In this document: positions 1 to 5,136 of the stretch, piece after piece
How the letters are laid out: each line of letters opens with the position of its first letter
Position numbering within the stretch: the first letter of the stretch is position 1
DNA from: Paenibacillus sp.
Lineage (GTDB): Bacteria > Bacillota > Bacilli > Paenibacillales > Paenibacillaceae
DNA length: 5,647 nucleotides
Reading direction: 5' to 3'
NCBI GenBank assembly: GCA_029256665.1
Contig: JAQSXN010000298.1
Span: forward strand, 1 to 5,647
Program-made: the position numbers and the translations under genes
Notes under the pieces: generated by a model
The model's input: only the letters and a program-made list of their open reading frames with translations
Database searches by the model: none
What the model was told of the DNA's origin: nothing

Positions 1-479
1 ACTACGATCTGGCCAGCGGAGACGCCAGTGCCTACAGCAAGCGCAAGACGGAGGACTTGAAGCGCAGGGCAGCGCTGATCAAGGAGAGTAATCCCGCCGC
101 CTTTATCAGCATCCACATGAACAGCATCCCATCGGAGAAGTGGTCCGGCGCCCAGACGTTCTACAACTCGTCGGCCCATCCCGACAATCGGCTGCTGGCC
201 GCGTTCATTCAAGACGAAATCAAGCGCAACTTGGCCAATACGACGAGAATCGCCGCCGTCAAGAAGGACGTCTACCTCATGAAGGCGCTGAGCGATATAC
301 CAACAGCGCTCGTGGAGGTCGGATTCTTGTCCAACCCGGGCGAGGCGGCTCGACTCGCGGACGCGGAGTATCAGCGGCAAGTGGCGGCATCCATCTATCA
401 GGGCGTTCTGCGTTACGTATCGGGAGAGAAGCTCAGCGGCAGCGCTTCGGACGAGATCAAGCTGCAGAATGGGGAATAG
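1..479 (+). CDS. cwlD: CwlD, N-acetylmuramoyl-L-alanine amidase of spore cortex synthesis (5' truncated by window edge)
   Basis: The reading frame is already open at position 3 and ends at TAG 477-479, giving 158 C-terminal residues. The family cleaves the stem peptide from muramic acid in the cortex; PdaA then acts and the muramic delta-lactam needed for germination forms. Visible Amidase_3 signatures are the zinc-ligand His in SIHMN, the segment WSGAQTFYN, and the catalytic Glu in ALVEVGFLSN. The upstream motif SAYSKRKTEDL also fits CwlD. B. subtilis CwlD is about 237 residues, so the signal/anchor segment and the first two zinc ligands lie outside the window. The TTG at 57 should not be taken as a start, because homologous sequence continues upstream of it. 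The short tail after RYVSGEK is poorly conserved. No terminator with a T-run follows, so read-through into salA is possible. Identification is by recalled family sequence, and the salA/gerD/kbaA/pdaB neighbours support it. Confidence 0.93.
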   Translation, partial: YDLASGDASAYSKRKTEDLKRRAALIKESNPAAFISIHMNSIPSEKWSGAQTFYNSSAHPDNRLLAAFIQDEIKRNLANTTRIAAVKKDVYLMKALSDIPTALVEVGFLSNPGEAARLADAEYQRQVAASIYQGVLRYVSGEKLSGSASDEIKLQNGE

Positions 480-604
480 CGGGGCTTAAAGCAAGGATGG
501 CGGCAAGGGGCGACATCCTGAAGGGCCAAGCCCGGCGGGTAGGCTCGGAGTGGGAAGCGGGAGGCTTCGTATCGCCGGTACACTGCAGACGAGCTCGCAA
601 CCTG

Positions 605-613
605 TGTTATAAT
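605..613 (+). promoter_or_regulatory. Extended -10 promoter candidate for salA
   Basis: TGTTATAAT is a perfect TATAAT (608-613) preceded by TGn (605-607). The upstream -35 region (about 583-590, around CTGCAGAC) matches TTGACA poorly, as is common when an extended -10 is present. Transcription would begin near 620, giving a leader of about 65 nt to the salA ATG. It would let the vegetative salA gene be expressed apart from the sporulation gene cwlD. Confidence 0.6.
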
Positions 614-632
614 GGGGAGCAGGTTGAACAGG

Positions 633-655
633 AACGCTCCGCCCGGCGGAGGGTT
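633..655 (+). promoter_or_regulatory. Hairpin in the salA 5' leader
   Basis: CTCCGC (637-642) and GCGGAG (646-651) pair perfectly around the loop CCG. After one G/G mismatch, AAC (633-635) pairs with GTT (653-655). No T-run follows, so this is not a classic terminator. It lies between the -10 element and the salA ribosome-binding site. It may stabilise the mRNA or be chance in GC-rich DNA. Confidence 0.4.
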
Positions 656-685
656 GCGATTTCGAACAAAGGTGGTAGTAAACGC

Positions 686-1807
686 ATGTTGACACGCGAG
701 CAAGCAATCGAAGCCATCGAGCATGTGATGGCTGAACAATATCCCGCGGAAGGCATCTCCTTCCGCGACGTCATGGTCCGGAACCGTCAAGTGTCGTTGA
801 CGGTTCTCGAAGCGAGCGCGTCGGCGCAGCCCGCGCTCGAGGCCTCGCTGCGCGAGGCCCTGGCGCGCCTCGGCGCCGAAACCGTGCATTGCCGGTTTCG
901 GAGCGCCGAAGGCGCGCCTGTGGCTGCGCCGGGCGGAGACGCCCCCGCGCAGCCGCAGGCGGTGCAGGCGCCGGGCGGCGGAGCCGGCGCCAAGAGCGAT
1001 GCGGCCCCGGTGCAAGGGCACGGGGCCGGGCTGGCCAGCCCGCTGCTGGACGCAGGCAGCGGGACCGAATTTATCGCCGTCGCGAGCGGCAAGGGCGGCG
1101 TCGGCAAGAGCACGGTGACCGTCAATTTGGCGGTCGCCTTGGCCCGTAAGGGCAAGCGCGTCGGCATTATCGACGCGGACATTTACGGCTTTAGCGTGCC
1201 GGACATGATGGGCATCGAGGAGCGGCCGCAGGTCGTGAACGATCGCGTCATTCCGATCGAACGCTTTGGCGTCAAAGTGATCTCCATGGGCTTCTTTGTC
1301 GAAGACAACAGTCCGATCGTATGGCGGGGGCCGATGCTGGGCAAGATGCTGCGCAACTTCTTCCAGGAAATCGAGTGGGGCGAGCTGGACTATCTGCTGC
1401 TGGATTTGCCGCCTGGAACGGGCGACGTGGCGCTTGACGTGCATCAGATCATCCCTCAGAGCAAGGAGATCATCGTCACGACGCCTCATGCGACGGCTGC
1501 CTTCGTAGCGGCAAGAGCCGGCGCGATGGCGATCAAGACGGAGCACGAGATTATCGGCGTCGTGGAGAACATGTCGTATTACGTGTCGAAGTCGGGAGAC
1601 AAAGAATACGTCTTCGGCCGCGGAGGCGGAGCGCGATTGGCAGAGACGCTGCATTGCGATCTGTTGGCGCAGATTCCGCTTGGCGCCCCGGACAATCATG
1701 TATCGGAGCCGGACTTCTCGCCATCGGTATATAAGGCCGAGACGGAGACCGGCGCGATGTATCTCGAACTGGCAGACAGCGTCATCGCGCGCGTCGAAGC
1801 CCGTTAA
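686..1807 (+). CDS. salA: SalA, Mrp/ApbC-family P-loop ATPase (transition-state regulator)
   Basis: 373 residues. ATG 686 follows AAAGGTGG (668-675) at 10 nt; the frame is open far upstream, but homology and the RBS place the start here. Tandem TAA codons end it. Residues 1-72 form a divergent DUF59/MIP18-like domain. Residues 73-125 are an Ala/Gly/Pro/Gln-rich, probably disordered linker encoded by very GC-rich DNA. Residues 128-370 are the ATPase: deviant Walker A ASGKGGVGKST (133-143), DADIYGFSVPDMMG (163-176), and the Mrp signature DLPPGTGDVAL (240-250). The usual CxxC of Mrp/ApbC iron-sulfur carriers is absent: after ENMSYY (294-299) comes VSKSG, and the protein has only two Cys (69 and 324), far apart. 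In B. subtilis SalA represses scoC and so favours exoprotease genes, stimulated by tyrosine phosphorylation. The cwlD-salA-gerD order supports this name over a generic Fe-S carrier. Confidence 0.9.
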   Translation: MLTREQAIEAIEHVMAEQYPAEGISFRDVMVRNRQVSLTVLEASASAQPALEASLREALARLGAETVHCRFRSAEGAPVAAPGGDAPAQPQAVQAPGGGAGAKSDAAPVQGHGAGLASPLLDAGSGTEFIAVASGKGGVGKSTVTVNLAVALARKGKRVGIIDADIYGFSVPDMMGIEERPQVVNDRVIPIERFGVKVISMGFFVEDNSPIVWRGPMLGKMLRNFFQEIEWGELDYLLLDLPPGTGDVALDVHQIIPQSKEIIVTTPHATAAFVAARAGAMAIKTEHEIIGVVENMSYYVSKSGDKEYVFGRGGGARLAETLHCDLLAQIPLGAPDNHVSEPDFSPSVYKAETETGAMYLELADSVIARVEAR

Positions 1808-1813
1808 TAAAAT

Positions 1814-1905
1814 AAAGAGCCCGTATATAGCCCGCCTATCCACCGAAAGTGTCGTGATCGACGCGACGATGGTTAGGCGGAGCCGCTGCACGGGCTCTTT
1901 CTTTT
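1814..1905. terminator. Bidirectional branched terminator between salA and gerD
   Basis: An 11-bp perfect inverted repeat, AAAGAGCCCGT (1814-1824) with ACGGGCTCTTT (1890-1900), encloses a second 7-bp stem, CCGCCTA (1832-1838) with TAGGCGG (1874-1880). A small GTCG/CGAC pairing can form inside that. The plus side continues as TTTCTTTT. On the minus strand the outer arm is followed by TTTATTTTATT. It sits 6 nt after the salA stop and downstream of convergent gerD, so it can serve both transcripts. The long structured interior (about 65 nt) is unusual for a simple terminator. Confidence 0.8.
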
Positions 1906-2014
1906 GCCTGTTGTTACTGCTGCTCTTTGCTTACGCCTGTCGTTACTGCTCTTTCCTTTGCCTGCCATTATTGCTGCTCTTTCCTTACGCCAGTCGTTAC
2001 TGCTGCTCTTCCTC
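1906..2014. repeat. Degenerate tandem repeat spanning the gerD 3' end
   Basis: Four head-to-tail copies: 1906-1934 (29 nt), 1935-1959 (25 nt), 1960-1988 (29 nt) and 1989-2014 (26 nt). The plus-strand core is GCCTGTCGTTACTGCTGCTC. The last copy contains the gerD stop codon and its final codons (Glu-Glu-Glu-Gln-Gln-stop on the minus strand). The other three lie beyond the stop. The related Glu/Gln-rich codons continue into the gene to about 2080. Unit lengths are not multiples of three, so the units outside the gene are not an in-frame extension. Slippage of the Glu/Gln-rich tail is the simplest origin. Confidence 0.8.
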
Positions 2015-2692
2015 GCCTTGTTGCTCCTCTTCTTGACCTTGTTCTTCTTCTTCCATGCCTTGTTCTTCCTGCTGTTGACCATCTTCGGACTTTTTCACCT
2101 TTTCGTCCGGCTTGGTCTGAAGCTCTTCCTTGACTGCGGCTTTCATCAGCTCGAGCACTTCCAGTCGGAACAAGGGATTTTGCATCGATTCCTGCATGAG
2201 CGACATCACTTCTTTGCGATACTGCGCGCTTTTGAGCACTTCCAGAATCATCTTTTCCATCTCTGGATTATTGAATGTCTTCAGCAGCTCGGCTTGGTAT
2301 TGCGGATCCTTGATCAATTCTTTATGAATCGTTTTATTTTCCTTATTGACCGCTTTGGCGAATTCGCCGGCGAACCGGGTGTCGGTCATCAGCTTCTTGA
2401 TCACTTTGTCATAATCGGGGGAGCTGATCACGTCCTTGATGGCTAATCGCACTTCCTCCTGGTCCTGTACGGATAGCAGCTTAGACTGCTGAGCGGAATA
2501 GCCGGACAGTTGCTCAGCCGATTGCTGCAGCGCCTTCTGGGCATCCTCCGTTTTCAAGATGTCGATGACCATCGACTTCATGTCTTTGTAGCTCAATGTC
2601 TGTTGGCCGCCGCCGGACGATTCCGCGCCACAGCTCGCCAGTACGAACGTCAGTGCGAATATCGACAAAAATAATGACCACCTGATGCGCAT
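1997..2692 (-). CDS. gerD: GerD, spore germination lipoprotein
   Basis: 231 residues. In B. subtilis GerD is a lipoprotein of the inner spore membrane needed to cluster nutrient germinant receptors into the germinosome. The protein has a basic-hydrophobic signal (1-20) and a lipobox LASC with Cys21 as the lipidation site. A Ser/Gly/Gln linker follows (about 25-32), then an all-helical core (about 34-190) containing DMKSMVIDIL, SPDYDKVIKKLM and NPEMEKMILEVL, typical of GerD. The tail (194-231) is almost only Glu and Gln with some Gly, built from EEQG/EEEQQ-like units, and is more extended and repetitive than the core. ATG 2690-2692 is preceded on the minus strand by AGAAGGGAG, a fair RBS. The gene is convergent with salA and divergent from kbaA, as in B. 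subtilis. A SigG-like promoter lies upstream, which fits forespore expression. Confidence 0.92.
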   Translation of the reverse strand: MRIRWSLFLSIFALTFVLASCGAESSGGGQQTLSYKDMKSMVIDILKTEDAQKALQQSAEQLSGYSAQQSKLLSVQDQEEVRLAIKDVISSPDYDKVIKKLMTDTRFAGEFAKAVNKENKTIHKELIKDPQYQAELLKTFNNPEMEKMILEVLKSAQYRKEVMSLMQESMQNPLFRLEVLELMKAAVKEELQTKPDEKVKKSEDGQQQEEQGMEEEEQGQEEEQQGEEEQQ

Positions 2693-2727
2693 TTGAGAGA
2701 TCTCCCTTCTATGTCAATGCCCGCCCT

Positions 2728-2740
2728 GGACCATGGGTCC
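2728..2740 (-). promoter_or_regulatory. Short hairpin in the gerD 5' leader
   Basis: GGACC (2728-2732) and GGTCC (2736-2740) are perfect inverted arms with a 3-nt loop. They lie between the predicted gerD transcription start and its ribosome-binding site. The role is unknown; 5 bp alone is weak evidence. Confidence 0.3.
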
Positions 2741-2763
2741 CTTGCTTTCGGTTGAATCGTGTT

Positions 2764-2792
2764 TATTATGTGCATTGTTCACGGTTTTATCA
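2764..2792 (-). promoter_or_regulatory. SigG-like promoter candidate for gerD
   Basis: On the minus strand, -10 CATAATA (2764-2770) fits the SigG consensus CATnnTA exactly. A -35-like TGATA (2788-2792) lies 17 nt upstream and is a weaker match. Transcription would begin about 60-65 nt before the gerD ATG. gerD is a forespore SigG gene in B. subtilis, which agrees. Confidence 0.5.
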
Positions 2793-2822
2793 TGGACGGG
2801 CATTAGCTTTTTGTTGTGATCG

Positions 2823-2831
2823 TGGTAAAAT
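2823..2831 (+). promoter_or_regulatory. Extended -10 promoter candidate for kbaA
   Basis: TGGTAAAAT has TGn (2823-2825) directly before TAAAAT (2826-2831), one mismatch from TATAAT. The -35 region near TTAGCT (2803-2808, 17-nt spacer) is weak. It would give a leader of about 26 nt containing a perfect AAAACGTTTT palindrome (2838-2847) just before the RBS. Confidence 0.45.
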
Positions 2832-2863
2832 AAATCCAAAACGTTTTCTGGAGGATTATAAAC

Positions 2864-3487
2864 GTGAATTTGCGTAAATGGTTTTTCTTATTTTGGAGCA
2901 CGATGGCGTTAGGGGCGGTCGTATGTATCGTAGCCGGCGCGATTATGCTTCTTACGGATCAGGAATTCGGTTTCCTCGGCATGGAGGCCACTGGCTTCAA
3001 CGTACTTATGATGGGGATTTCCGGCCTGATGATCGGGGCTTTCAGCCAGATGGGCTTCTTCGCCTATTTAACGCTCAATTATATCGCGCTCAGCGTTTTC
3101 CGCCGCAAATACTTATGGCATGCGCTTCAAGGCTATACGACTTTATTCGCGGTGTTCGGGCTCGGATACGTGTTGTACGAAGAGAGAACGAACGACTGGT
3201 TTTTCTGGGTGCTTCCGCTCATTTTGTTCGCGGCATCGCTTGTCGTCTCTTGGCTCAAAGTCAAACAAACGAACAACACAGCATTCATCCCGACGATGTT
3301 TCTCTTGTTCGTCGTTACCTTCATTGAAGCGTGGCCGGCGCTGCAAGGCGCTACCAACGTGGCGGCCATCGTCTTTATGATGATCCCTTTGTTCGTCTGC
3401 AATGCATACCAGAATATTATGATGCATCGTCTTTTGGGCGCCAAAGAAGCCGACCCCGCGGTGGCACCCGCGAAATCGGCTGGTTAA
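2864..3487 (+). CDS. kbaA: KbaA, KinB-signalling pathway activation membrane protein
   Basis: 207 residues from a GTG start; TGGAGG (2849-2854) lies 9 nt upstream and no better ATG is in frame. In B. subtilis KbaA is an integral membrane protein required for KinB kinase activity, feeding phosphate into the Spo0F-Spo0B-Spo0A relay that starts sporulation. Six hydrophobic segments are visible at about residues 7-30, 43-75, 85-105, 112-131, 139-160 and 167-186. Basic residues follow the second (RRK at 80-82) and fourth helices (KVK at 132-134). The C-terminal 20 residues are a polar, Ala/Pro-rich tail. Length and six-helix layout fit the family. It has no enzymatic motif, so identification rests on topology plus its position between gerD and pdaB, where B. 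subtilis also has kbaA. Only 28 bp separate its stop from the convergent pdaB stop. Confidence 0.88.
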   Translation: MNLRKWFFLFWSTMALGAVVCIVAGAIMLLTDQEFGFLGMEATGFNVLMMGISGLMIGAFSQMGFFAYLTLNYIALSVFRRKYLWHALQGYTTLFAVFGLGYVLYEERTNDWFFWVLPLILFAASLVVSWLKVKQTNNTAFIPTMFLLFVVTFIEAWPALQGATNVAAIVFMMIPLFVCNAYQNIMMHRLLGAKEADPAVAPAKSAG

Positions 3488-3515
3488 TCGACCATCTTTA
3501 ATTATGAGAAGTCCG

Positions 3516-4343
3516 TCATTCGCTTGCAGCGCTCAGCTGTGAAGCAGTGGCGGGCTTTTTCTGATCCGCGGCGTCGGAAGGAGTCGTTTGGACGGTGTTT
3601 CCTTGCGCCTCGGTACCGTTGATGAGCTGCGTGACGTTCGCGAATTCATAGCCTTTTTCCCTCAATTGATCGATAATGACGGGGAGCGCTTCATGCGTCT
3701 GCAACACCGTGTCGCTTGCATGGAGCAAAATAATATCGCCCGGATGCGTGCGGCTCACGACGCGATTGATGATTTTATCCGTTCCGATGTTCATCCAGTC
3801 CATGGAATCCGTATCCCACTGAATCACTTTATACTGCAGTTCTTCGGCGATGCGGAGGACGCGTTTGTCGAAGTCGCCGTTAGGCAAGCGAATCAAGTTG
3901 GGTTGTTTGCCCGTAATGTCGGATAGAATCGTGTGAGCGGTTGCGATTTGTTTGCGGATTTCTTCGTCGCTGTACTTGGTGTAGAAGTCGTGCTTGTGAC
4001 CGTGGCTGCCGATCTCGTAGCCCGCGTCTTGGATCTTTTTGACCAGATCGGGATGGGATTGGCTCCAGAGGGAGGAGAGGAAGAACGTCGCCTGCTTAAT
4101 GTTTTTCTCCTTTAACACCTCAAGGATAGGCTCGGCACGCTTGTCTCCCCAGCTGATGTCGAACGTGAGCGCAACGACCTTCTTGTCCGTTGGCACGCTG
4201 TAGATGGCCGCGGGCTGCTGAGGGGCGAATACCGTAATGTTGTCGCGTTCCGCGTAAATAATTCCGATGGAAAACACGAGAGCGATCGCGATAAAAAAGT
4301 ACTTCTTGAGCTTTCTGCCGTTCATTACATAAAACATGTTCAT
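3516..4343 (-). CDS. pdaB: PdaB, sporulation polysaccharide deacetylase-family protein
   Basis: 275 residues starting MNMFYVMN, the usual PdaB beginning. A TTG 45 nt further upstream extends the frame, but AGGAG (4355-4359) lies inside that extension and 11 nt before this ATG, so ATG 4341-4343 is chosen. One membrane anchor (about 15-30) is followed by an extracytoplasmic NodB domain (about 56-243). Motifs: TFDISWGD (60-67), where D62 is the catalytic-base position and the second Asp of classic TFDD is replaced by Ile, typical of PdaB; SHGHKH (113-118) with H114 and H118 as metal ligands; RLPNGDF (152-158); DTDSMDW (177-183); ILLHASD (205-211). A Thr/Gln/Ala-rich tail (about 244-275) follows. 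In B. subtilis PdaB is needed to maintain spores after late sporulation; its exact substrate is unclear. A sporulation-type promoter and a leader hairpin lie upstream. Confidence 0.93.
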   Translation of the reverse strand: MNMFYVMNGRKLKKYFFIAIALVFSIGIIYAERDNITVFAPQQPAAIYSVPTDKKVVALTFDISWGDKRAEPILEVLKEKNIKQATFFLSSLWSQSHPDLVKKIQDAGYEIGSHGHKHDFYTKYSDEEIRKQIATAHTILSDITGKQPNLIRLPNGDFDKRVLRIAEELQYKVIQWDTDSMDWMNIGTDKIINRVVSRTHPGDIILLHASDTVLQTHEALPVIIDQLREKGYEFANVTQLINGTEAQGNTVQTTPSDAADQKKPATASQLSAASE

Positions 4344-4367
4344 GGGAATAGGCTCTCCTCTCTTGGG

Positions 4368-4387
4368 TGCCCCGGCATCCCGGGGCA
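4368..4387 (-). promoter_or_regulatory. Strong GC hairpin in the pdaB 5' leader
   Basis: TGCCCCGG (4368-4375) and CCGGGGCA (4380-4387) form a perfect 8-bp stem with a 4-nt loop. The hairpin lies between the predicted pdaB start of transcription and its RBS (4355-4359), leaving only 8 nt to the RBS. No T-run follows on either strand, so it is not a classic terminator. A 5' stabilising stem or translational control is possible. Confidence 0.55.
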
Positions 4388-4392
4388 ACGGC

Positions 4393-4422
4393 TTGACTTA
4401 CGCTAATAGTACAATCTATGCT
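4393..4422 (+). promoter_or_regulatory. SigA-like promoter candidate for the SpoIIM-family gene
   Basis: TTGACT (4393-4398, 5 of 6 matches) is followed after 18 nt by TATGCT (4417-4422, 4 of 6). The predicted start near 4429 gives a leader of about 50 nt. The -10 overlaps the opposing pdaB -10 element. The weak -10 keeps confidence moderate. Confidence 0.4.
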
Positions 4423-4442
4423 CGTACACATCGGGGATATGC
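4413..4442 (-). promoter_or_regulatory. Sporulation-type (SigE/SigG-like) promoter candidate for pdaB
   Basis: On the minus strand, GCATATC (4436-4442) resembles the SigE -35 GHATATT in 6 of 7 positions and also contains GCATA, a good SigG -35. After 15 nt comes CATAGATT (4413-4420), a full match to the SigE-type CATAnnnT. As a SigG -10 (CATnnTA) the same element is poorer at its last two bases. pdaB is SigG-dependent in B. subtilis, so the sequence leaves the sigma factor open. Confidence 0.45.
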
Positions 4443-4480
4443 CAGAATAGTTTTCATGATCGACAAAGGAGGATGAGGCG

Positions 4481-5107
4481 ATGTTTAAATGGCAGGCCAT
4501 ATGGAACGACCTCAAACGATCTGGGCGATTTATCGGCATTTCTTTCGTTTTGTTTTTTGCTGGCGTTGTCATAGGGGGGAGCAATCCGGCATTTCGGTCG
4601 TTTCTAGACAGCCAGTTGGCCGCGCTGCAGGGTCTTGTTGATGTCGTGGAAGGGGCGGAGAACGAAACGCTGGCCATGATCGGGATCATTTTTGTTAATA
4701 ATGCGGTCAAATCGATCCTGATCATTTTCTTGGGCGCATTTGCCGGAGTGCTTCCGGTCTTGTTTCTTGTCGTTAACGGGATGGTGATCGGTTACTTGCT
4801 TGAGCGGGTAGCGGATACGCCGGGAGCGATTTCCGTGTTCGAGCTTGTGGTGAAAGGACTTCTGCCGCACGGAATTATCGAGATTCCCGCGATTATCGTG
4901 GCATGCGCGTACGGCTTAAGGTTCGGAGTGCTAGTACTGCGGTTGCTGGCGAGTTTATTGTTCGCGAGAAGCAAGCTGGGCGGAATCGGCCAGGAGATCA
5001 ATCATTTCGTTATTAGAGTCGTGCCGATCATCGTGTTATTGACCTTGGCTCTGCTTATTGCCTCCGTTATCGAAAGTACATTTACCGGTTGGTTGTTATC
5101 GTTGTAA
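4481..5107 (+). CDS. SpoIIM/DUF95-family membrane protein
   Basis: 208 residues; ATG 4481 follows a perfect AAAGGAGG (4465-4472) at 8 nt. Hydrophobic segments at about 15-32, 77-107 (two helices), 122-150 and 178-206 suggest five or six membrane helices. The DUF95 signature is seen in FVNNAVKS (71-78), the conserved VVNGMVIGYLL (97-107) and LLPHGIIEIPAI (127-138). SpoIIM itself joins SpoIID and SpoIIP in peptidoglycan remodelling during engulfment. This protein has the PHGIIEIPA form of the motif, which as I recall is found in the wider DUF95 family rather than in the B. subtilis spoIIM product, so I read it as a paralogue and give no symbol. It is divergent from pdaB and ends in its own terminator. 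A membrane or envelope role is inferred; a sporulation role is suggested only by the neighbourhood. Confidence 0.85.
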   Translation: MFKWQAIWNDLKRSGRFIGISFVLFFAGVVIGGSNPAFRSFLDSQLAALQGLVDVVEGAENETLAMIGIIFVNNAVKSILIIFLGAFAGVLPVLFLVVNGMVIGYLLERVADTPGAISVFELVVKGLLPHGIIEIPAIIVACAYGLRFGVLVLRLLASLLFARSKLGGIGQEINHFVIRVVPIIVLLTLALLIASVIESTFTGWLLSL

Positions 5108-5136
5108 TATTATTTCCATTATTTGAGCATAACAGT

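Larger units (their letters stand above)
2716..2804. repeat. Widely spaced inverted repeat in the gerD-kbaA divergent region
   Basis: AATGCCCG (2716-2723) and CGGGCATT (2797-2804) are perfect inverted copies; after one mismatch two more pairs follow (CC with GG). The arms flank the predicted gerD promoter. They could be two half-sites for a regulator or chance similarity. Confidence 0.35.

Noticed and set aside
495..518. GGATG/CATCC inverted repeat after cwlD as a terminator
   Set aside because: Only five pairs, a long loop and no T-run.
140..685. Upstream in-frame extension of salA overlapping cwlD
   Set aside because: The extension encodes Arg/Gly-rich non-homologous sequence; a good RBS and family homology place the start at 686.
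413..1891. Long 492-codon open frame on the minus strand opposite salA
   Set aside because: It is Arg/His/Ala-rich with no recognisable domain, spans the well-supported salA gene and parts of cwlD, and arises from GC-rich codon bias.
1906..2014. Repeat array considered as CRISPR
   Set aside because: Units are contiguous and degenerate with no unique spacers, and they share sequence with the gerD coding tail.
1873..2082. 69-codon minus-strand Lys/Arg/Ser-rich frame across the repeat array
   Set aside because: It overlaps gerD out of frame, its periodic composition follows from the tandem repeat, and it has no RBS.
1904..2446. 180-codon plus-strand Leu/Phe-rich frame opposite gerD
   Set aside because: It is the antisense of the Glu/Gln/Lys-rich gerD sequence; the apparent membrane helices are an artefact of that complement.
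3522..3560. Possible plus-strand terminator for kbaA inside the pdaB 3' end
   Set aside because: An 8-pair bulged stem exists (3522-3545), but the T-run at about 3556-3560 lies over 10 nt downstream, so it does not meet terminator criteria.
4344..4388. 15-residue N-terminal extension of PdaB from a TTG codon
   Set aside because: The RBS AGGAG and the leader hairpin lie inside it, and the MNMFYV start fits the family.
4120..4725. 201-codon minus-strand frame spanning the pdaB start and the SpoIIM-like gene
   Set aside because: It runs antisense to the SpoIIM-family gene and out of frame through pdaB, with no domain and no RBS.
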